From contig CM064505.1 in NCBI GenBank assembly GCA_032716605.1, positions 45,955,495-46,019,494 on the forward strand: a stretch of 64,000 bases of DNA, written 5' to 3'. Every line of letters starts with the position of its first letter. The first letter of the stretch is position 1. The translations under genes and the position numbers were made by a program. The notes under the pieces were generated by a model. The model was given only the letters and a program-made list of their open reading frames with translations, made no database searches and was not told the origin of the DNA. Positions 27,501 through 36,500 of this stretch are shown here, in pieces. Origin of the DNA: Paralithodes platypus. Lineage: Eukaryota > Arthropoda > Malacostraca > Decapoda > Lithodidae.

Positions 27501-30500
27501 TGATTATAAAGCAAAAATACAGAATAGTAAAAATGTTGCGTCTGCTACCGCCGCCGCCAACACCGTGAACGACCGCAGCAGTGCAAGTACTGGTACTGAG
27601 CTGGATACACAGGCATAGTTTGCCTTTTTCCAGAGGATCTACTGTAAGAAACTGTACGAAATGTATGTGTGTGTATGTATGTATATACTCAGGCACCTAC
27701 CCTATAGCTGGGGGTCAAGTGTGAATACTGAACGTGCTTACTATTATGTAGGCCATATGTAAGTGCTATATGTAACCTGTATAGTGTACTAAATAATTAT
27801 TATAATTGCCAACATATTGGTTAATCTCAGCTCTCCTGATATACAATTATACATATATTTTAACATTGCATAACTATGAAATAGCCTTCTACAAACTGTA
27901 CATACCTACTGTATGCTGAACTGTACTGTACTTTAAAGACTGTTACTGACGGGCTAATAATTCTCACTGTTTAAAGTTATTATTGATAGTTTTCTTGGTT
28001 TGATAATAATTTTACTCCTCAGGTGATGGTAAACGGTCGGTCGACAGAGCTGCCGGTGCAGGTTGCCTCGGCTCACATCCACCGAGGCCTACACAAGCTC
28101 CACGTTGACACCCACCACAGCTTCCATGTCACGTGGAACCTCGCCCAGGACGTCCTCAGCATCACGCTACATGGTAAGGCGACAGGTGTTATGCTGTTAT
28201 TTTGTCTTTGTAGCTCAATGGATAAATGCACTGAATTTCGGTGTGAGCATCCTAGGTTTGAATCCCTGGACTGCCACATGTATTTGTTGATTTCATTAAT
28301 TGAGTTTAGGAGTAAAGTCGGTTGGTGGAGGTAACATAATAAATCAATAATTAGGTACACTCACAAGCCATAATAAGTAAAGATTATTATTTTATGTTTT
28401 TATTTTTCGCATCTGTTACTGTATTGTTATTGATAAGGTACATAACAAGTCATGATAAGTACTGTACAGTATACACATTGGAATTTGTTTTGAATCGTAA
28501 TCGTAATCGGTGAATATGGAAGACTAGTGCTTATGGCAGTAGAAAGCCCCAGTTTTTATCATTATCATTATCCTCAGGTTCATACTTTGGTAAGACGGGT
28601 GGGCTTCTTGGTCTGTACAACTACGAGCCCAACGACGATTTGAGCCTCCCCAACGGTAGCACAACCGACGTGGTGTCTGTGCTGGCTCAGGGGTGGATGG
28701 TCAGCCCGCGTGGCTGTGACTCCACCGATAACATAGCCACACCACCGGCACTTGAGCCTGTCTCGGCCTGCTCCAGGATCTTCCAGAGTAAAGGATCTCC
28801 ACTGAAACGTTGCTTCTTTGAGGTGAGTGAAATAAGGGCAGATGTCAAGTTGCTCTGTGCCGCAGTATTCATCTTTGTATAGGTGATTGAACTGCTAAGC
28901 CACCACAGTAGGCTTTAAGGGTGAGAATGAAGGATATTCAAGAATATAGGGAGCTTTAAGAAAAAATTGGATAAGCATATGGACGAGAAGGGTTGGGTGT
29001 GAAGGGGGATCAGCCGGGTTGGGCCAATCAGCGCTCTGCAGACCCCCGTAATCCTGCGTTAATCTCTAACCGGTTTGGTAAGATGATCCTCAGGGTATTA
29101 GAGTGTTGAGCCTATAATTGGGCTTTGTAATTGGGGTTGTGTGGGACAGGGATCTGCCTTGCTTAGGCCAATCGGCTTTCTGCAGACTCCCATTTTCTTA
29201 TGTTCTTATGTTCTTATGTTCTTAATATTAAATACAGTACAGTAAGACACTTTTGAATACTAAATAGTGATTATTAAGTGTCTTACATGGTGTGTTGATG
29301 AAAGGTGGGGACACCCATCATATATATTTTGTTGCCAATGTGTTGGTCTGAGAATGCAATCTTTGCTGGAAAGTCATTTGACCAGTTATACATTTTGATA
29401 CTATATAACGTCAAGGTGGTTGACAATATAGCCCAGGGCGCCAGTAAGGACGTACGGCACTGTAGTTGGGAGCAGTGTTCTATTCCCAGCAGTCTAGACT
29501 TATTTGGTCCCTGGAGGTAGTACAGTAATGTGGTGCTGGAGCCAGGGAGTTGGGACTACTGCATAACTGCTGTGTTGCAGTTGAGGATAACCCTTTATGT
29601 TTCCACAGCCACCTTTGGGTGACCAGGGCTCACATGTGCATGCATGTCTGTCAGGTGTGTGTGTATCTAGGTTTTTAGGCCATTTATAATATATTAATTT
29701 TTCCTAATGGATTTAAAGCAGATGCTCTTCTGGAGTGTGTTCCTAGCCTGGTTAACTTCAACGGTGGTCACTTGCCTTGGGACTTGACTATGAGGGGATT
29801 GCTTTTGTGGCTGGAGTTATATCAAGACTGTTCGGGAGTTGAATATTTATTTTAATAAAAGGTATGTATGTATGTTGCAACTTCTGTATATAAAGGACCA
29901 ACGACCTCCTCCCCCGCTGTCGTCTCACAAACGGATCTAATCACACCCTACCTCACCCTGGGGAAGTGCGGCACCAGGGAATACCTAGATGCCACAGGAT
30001 TCCCATAAAGGGCATCTTGGGGCTACAACAAGAACAACAACTATTGAATATAATGTATCTCCCCAGGTTGAAAGTCAGCCGTACCTTGACATGTGCAGCG
30101 TGGACTACCACCATGAGCCCCAGGACACTTGTACCTCCGCCACCGCTTACATGGAGGCCTGCTCTGCCAACAGCATCCCCATCAAGATCCCTGATTATTG
30201 TGTCCAGTGAGTACTTTGAATCTACTAGTTTTTATTACGACGTAAGAGGTATGGTGGCATACGCTAGAATTAACATTGCTGTAGCGTTCCTTTTCATGTC
30301 CCTGTCTTTTGTAGCCTGTAGCTTATAGTTACTGAACCTGGTAAACTGGTACTGCATATTATCCAGGTTACAACAGTTTTCTCTTTGTCAGGATTAACCC
30401 AAGCTCCTCAATACCAAACTACCCATTAAAATTAGGCTGACCAGTTATGCTGGTTGGGTGCCTCCTGGCCAGGTTGGGAATCAAATATGAACTAGTCGGT

Positions 30501-33500
30501 TTGTACTCAGTAACACTAACCACTAGACAGCTACAGCACTATGTTCGTGAGTTTTGTTCTTCTCTTGCTTAGATAATTAGACCATCCTCAGAGTTAAATG
30601 ATTTAAACAATACCGGTATCTACAAATTTGTTTACTCTTTCATTGTGCCTCATCTGACCTATTCAGTCCAAATATGCCTTAATTTCTTTGTATTCTGACT
30701 AATATTAGATGATCTTATTTCGCTCAGATAAGGCTTCTCCTAGTCAAAGGCTAAAATCTATTGGTTCTCTATTCCCCAGGTGCGAGTACCAGACAAACAA
30801 CGGCCAGACCCACACCTTAGCGGAGGGAGCGTTGGTGGTGCTGGAGGCGGAAGATCTGCTCAAGTCCACCGATGTCGTCATTCTGGTGGAGGCGCGGGAG
30901 TGTAACAACTTCCTGGCCGAGAATAAGCCCTTCAACCGCTTCAGCCACTTTATCAATATCATGAATGAGGAATTGGAGGGCGCAGGGATCCATTCTGTCA
31001 GGTACTTGTAGAGCAACTTGTTTCTTTTTGTCTTTGAGATTGTGATAAGCTCATCCCATATGTTACTATTTCCACATAGCGATTTTGATTAGTTCTTTTG
31101 CGTTTATCTTGTGTCGTCCCAATTTTGGTTTGTTTATTTTGCAAGTTTTACATTATAATCATGAATGAGGAAGTGGAGGTTGTGGGGATTTCTTCTGTTG
31201 GGCACTCATAGTGAAATTTGTAGTGTAATATATATTTATTATTTATATGTATCTGATATGAAAAGATGCAAGTCCTTTCCAAATAATTAACTGATCTCAT
31301 AGCTAACCCAGAACCATACCTATCATAAGGCTAAGCTATTATACCTTATACCTGACCAAATAGATAACCCTGAACCATATCTATCACAAGTCAATGCTAT
31401 ACTCTGTTCCAAGTAAGTAGGCCAAAACTCTTGAACATTAACCTCTATAACTCACAATGACTAGAATAATCGAGCTAATACTTCTAGCATTTGGGAAGGG
31501 TTAGCTAGGGAATAGGTGTGCAAATTTACAGCTCATTTGCTCTAGTTCATTTTGAGTTACAGAGTTTAGGTTTCACAATTTCCTTCTAAAAGCTATACAT
31601 GTGTTTAATGAACTTTGACTGACCTGTTTTTGTTCTATCCCTACACTTGCTCAACATATCATTGTTCTCCTAGCCTTTATAAGTGGCTTTCGCTCAGAAG
31701 GCTAGTACAGTATATAGAATTTACATCATCATCATTTGGGCTACCTATTTGGAACAGGATAGAGTATACATTGTCTGATCTTATAATTAACTCCTTCTGT
31801 AGCGGTGGTGTACTTTTCATCGCATTCTGACAACTATTAGACAATTTTGTTCAGCTTTGAAAGAATGTTTACACATTAAAAGGCTACGGACTATCTCAAT
31901 TAATCCTTTTAGCTACCATATATCCTTCCTAAGCTTCATAAAATCGTCTAAGTGTAGCTGAAATCAAATGAAAGATACGTCGCCGGTACAGAAGAGGTTA
32001 ACACACTGCACCTAAATTGAACTGTACCATTATGTGTGTAGGTACACGTTGGTGGCTTATGGAGGGGAGGAACCGTACGCTAGACCCGTCGTGGCCACCG
32101 TCAACAACCAGATCTTCACGGACGCTGCACATATACACAGGGCCTTGGACCACGTCACTTTTGGTCAGTCCGCACTTTACTGCCTTGCAAGATGGCATAA
32201 TTTTGTATTTCTATTTTGCCTATCAGTAGAAGATTTGTGTTCGGGAATGACCTTTATAAATTATTATTAACATCGTTCTTAACACCAATAACACCCCAAA
32301 TTAAATTAATGAAAATTTGTGATCCTCCCAGGACTCGAACCTAGGATATCACATAGCCTACAGAATAAAAGAGGAAAATATCATCACTATTCATATTTTG
32401 ACTCCCACAAGTCCCTCCTAAAGCCGGTATCACACAAGCGTTTTTTCTCTCAACATTTATCCTTAACACTGGTCTGGCAGCTTATGAGGTCAACATTTAG
32501 ACTATTTCGGTTACCTAAATTCATCTACCATCAGTCTGGTTTCCAATACCAGGGCAAAATACTCCAGAAATGTTGCCAGAAAAATGTTGATCATCGAATG
32601 TTGACTATAAAAGCTCTCGTGTGATACCGGCTTAAGCAGCATAAAATCTTCTAATGATAGCCATGATCAAATGAAGAGAAGGATCATTATACTGAAAGGA
32701 CTAATGTGTTGTAGATAATGTAGCACTGTTGTACCTATTCAGGTATTAAGTTTCTGTGTGTCGACATAGCCACAGTGATTAAGGGGCAGTTTTTCTGGAC
32801 CCCTTCTCCCTCATGTTTAGCTCTATTAATTTTGAGATTTTAAGAAGTTTGCCTCTTTAGTTTGGCGATTTTAAGACCTTCCGCCCCATTTCTTTGTCAA
32901 TTTCATGACCTTTCGTGCCTCATTTGGATTTAGAGGAGAGTACCCTTAAATTTATTGATGTTATAGTTTTAGAAAGTTAATTACTATCTGAAATACATAT
33001 ATATCTACCATTGTTATATTATTTTTCTTCTATCTATCTATTTATCTATCTATTTACTCAGGCCCAATCCCCACTTTTCCTATGTTTTCTTACCTTTATA
33101 TATTTTGTTAGCTGTGAGTGATGATGCTGATGAATCCGCATACTACTCCTACGATGCCTTCTTAGCCTTTGCCTTCGCTGCCCGTCTTAACTACCGCGCC
33201 GGAGTCACCATCACCTATATTCACTTCCCATGCGAGTCTTGCAAACCCATCATTCCATCCGTTAGTATCTGCAGGCTACATTGGATGACTGTTTATATTA
33301 AGCTGTGTGTCAGGATTTTGTTGTTTTTAATTCATATACAGGTATACTCATTCTGTAAATACTGTGGCTTTATAGTGTACTGCTTATCACTAAGCAACTC
33401 AATATGGCTTTGGAAGATGCTAAATTCATTTAATTGTTTGGAACCAGTGTTGGCAAGAGTTTGGCTGACATTAAAGTATTTAACTATTAAACAGAGAAGA

Positions 33501-36500
33501 TTACAATACGATGCTGCAAAGGGAAAGCGATTTTACTGACTTTTGATAAATAAACTTTGAAATTTGGATACAAATGTATGTATTTTGTAGCTACTAAGTT
33601 GCATTGTATTTATATATCATATGATTTTTATTTCAGTTTGACATTTTTCTTATCATTAATTAAATATATGTTTTTTATTAGATGGACTTCAGCACCATGT
33701 ACCATATCCTCCTTGAATATTCAGTCACACTTCACGTCTTCAACCCTGAGCCCTTCAAGCTTGCCAAGGCCAGTGAGCAGAAGAAATTATTAGGTAAGAG
33801 TAATCTAGGGTAAAGATTTATGAAATATACATTAATTTTACATACATATGACTTCAGCATCAGTTTGTCTAATTTGCATGTGTTTAGATGTGTTACAGTC
33901 AGTCAGTAAATCTCTTCAAGTCGAACAGTTGCTTTATAACCAAAACTGTATGTATGTATGTATGGACTCTGGCACTTCTATCTATCTATTTCCTGACTCC
34001 GTGATCCCCGAAGGGGTGGCCATTACCCATTACTCTGGCACTTAACCCATTTTTTTTTATATAATTTTGTTTTCATTAGATAGAAAAATGTATACAGTAG
34101 GTATTCGTTTGTCACGGTCAACAGCCAACCTCTATAGAATACTTTGCTCCAGTTCTCAGGTATAATTTTATTAGGATTTAAAGTCGTCCATCCATGATAC
34201 CACAATTTAGCCTGTGTGCCCCACACAACAGTTCTATAAGGGGTCAAGTCAACTGCTCAGAGCTGAGATCCTGGAGTTGTTATAAAGCATGAGTGTGGCA
34301 TGGTTTAAAATAGCTTGCCCTTATTTACACAGTGAGAATTCCAACAAACTTTATTCATATTTTTTCACCAACCAACTTTACTTCTAAACTCAATTAATGA
34401 AATCAACAAATACATGTGGCACTCCAAGGACATGTCAGATATTAGGAGATGGATAAAAACCAACAAAAACAAAACACTATGATAATACTGCTATGCAAAC
34501 TGTGATAAGCTCTACTTTTGACATCACTGTGAATACAAAAATATAATTTGCTTCCCCCACAGGTATTGACACCGACAAGGCATACACAGTGAAGGATGCC
34601 AGACGACCACTACGAGGAGACCCGGTGCTGAGACGACAGATACCCACACCCAAGGATAACCTTATGTACTGCGCTCCACTGGCACTAGAGACCAATGGTG
34701 AGCCAAAGGTCATGTAGGATATAGTCACACTCAAAAAGTTCTTGATACACCTTCAATTTCATTCATTCATTCACCACCTTCAATTTCATGCATTTTTCCA
34801 CATATAGATTTTTTATAGTGTGTTGTCGTTTCGATAGGTTTTAAATTTAATGAGTTCGTTGTAGAATTTGAACAGTAACTTTTGAGTGCGTTTTCAAGTT
34901 TTATATATTAATTCCCCACTATTGATATGAGAGAAAATATTCCTCAGCAAACTAAAAGTAAGCTTCAGTGTAAATGTTTTGTTTATGTGTGTCCTGGATA
35001 TTTTTTTTCTGTTACTGCACCTTCAGATGACACGACGATCTTCTACCATCTTTTCCTGCTTTCAAATAATAGAGAGAGAGAGAAAGATGTAATTTGTCAG
35101 CCTACTGGGCCGGAGCCCTCATAAGGCTGGTGAAGGGAAATATTACAGAATTAAATAAAACGCTTTTAAGAACTGGTGATTCAAACAAAAGAAACCTTGA
35201 TAGATGATTATAGAGTCAAAGCAGGTGAATTTAATTTTGTTATGGAGGGTAGTTTATCTTATGTTCTACTGCACTAATAACTGTCATTTCCAGGTACCAT
35301 ATTCACCTCCGTACATCTTAGCGGGGAACAGCGAAGTGCCAACCGGATCCGGAAGAATGTGAAGCGGCTAGCTGCTGTGTTTGGCAAGCGAGTGGCACTG
35401 ACGGCCCTACCCAGTGAACGTAAGAGGTGCATCTGTACCCCCAACACTCCGGATGGTTCAGCCTCGGTAGAATGTGACAACTGGGGCAGGGAACATCTCT
35501 CTATTTTGGTGAGTTGGATGGGGGAGGGTTGTGGTGGTTTGGGGGTTGGGATGGGTTTAAGGAGTTGTGGGTTTGAGGACTTTGAGTGGTTGAGGGGATT
35601 GGGAGGGGGGTGGGGGTTAGTGAAATTGAGAGAGGGTTTTTTGGTGAAGAAGTAAGGCCCCCCAAAAAAAATCCTGGGTACCTGGACTCACCATTCTTCT
35701 CCATTTATCTTATTGTTCGTTTCCTTGCATCCTGTTCACTCCTTGGTATGATCTGATTAATTATGTCTCATCCTGTACAGCTTCTTACGTTCTCTACGAG
35801 CTCTTGATTTCTCCCTAATATTTTCATATCCTTAGCTTTGGCTGAGGCCAGCCTTATAAGAGTTTAGTTTTGTAACTCCGTGATTTGGTTAAACTACGAT
35901 AAAAAAATAAAAAAATATGTAACCTGTCATTCAGAGCAGTGTCTCTGCCTCCTGGAAAACTGTCAGGGGATGCACACAGGGTGAGCCATGCTATCAAATG
36001 TATAGTTGTACAGCCATGCTCTTGGTAACGCGCTGTTGAATAACAAATTTTTGTTTTCCCGCGGACACACTAAATGCGAAAGCTCTGATTAACAAAAAAA
36101 TGTCAATCTACCGCACAATCGACTCGGCCTGCTAACGTCACACTGGGGTCCGATCGGCTTCCTGCCCTCCCTCCCTGGTTGTTTGTTTCTGTCGGTTCGC
36201 GTGTGCCTCAATATTCTTGGTGATTACAAGGACCTCTCCCACTGTTATGTAACCGTGATGCCTCCCCACGGGACTTTATTGTATTTCTATAATGTGTGAT
36301 GTGGACTTTATTGTATTTCTATGATGTGTGATATGTACTTTATGTGTTAAAAAAGGGAACTTTGGGACTTTGGCTGGGACGAAATGGCCTAATTCCCATA
36401 GAACCTATGGGAAATTATCTGGGTAACGCATTTTTCGGTAACACTGCTGTGAAAGGACAAATTAACCATGTTACCGAGAGCCTGACTGTACCATGATTAG

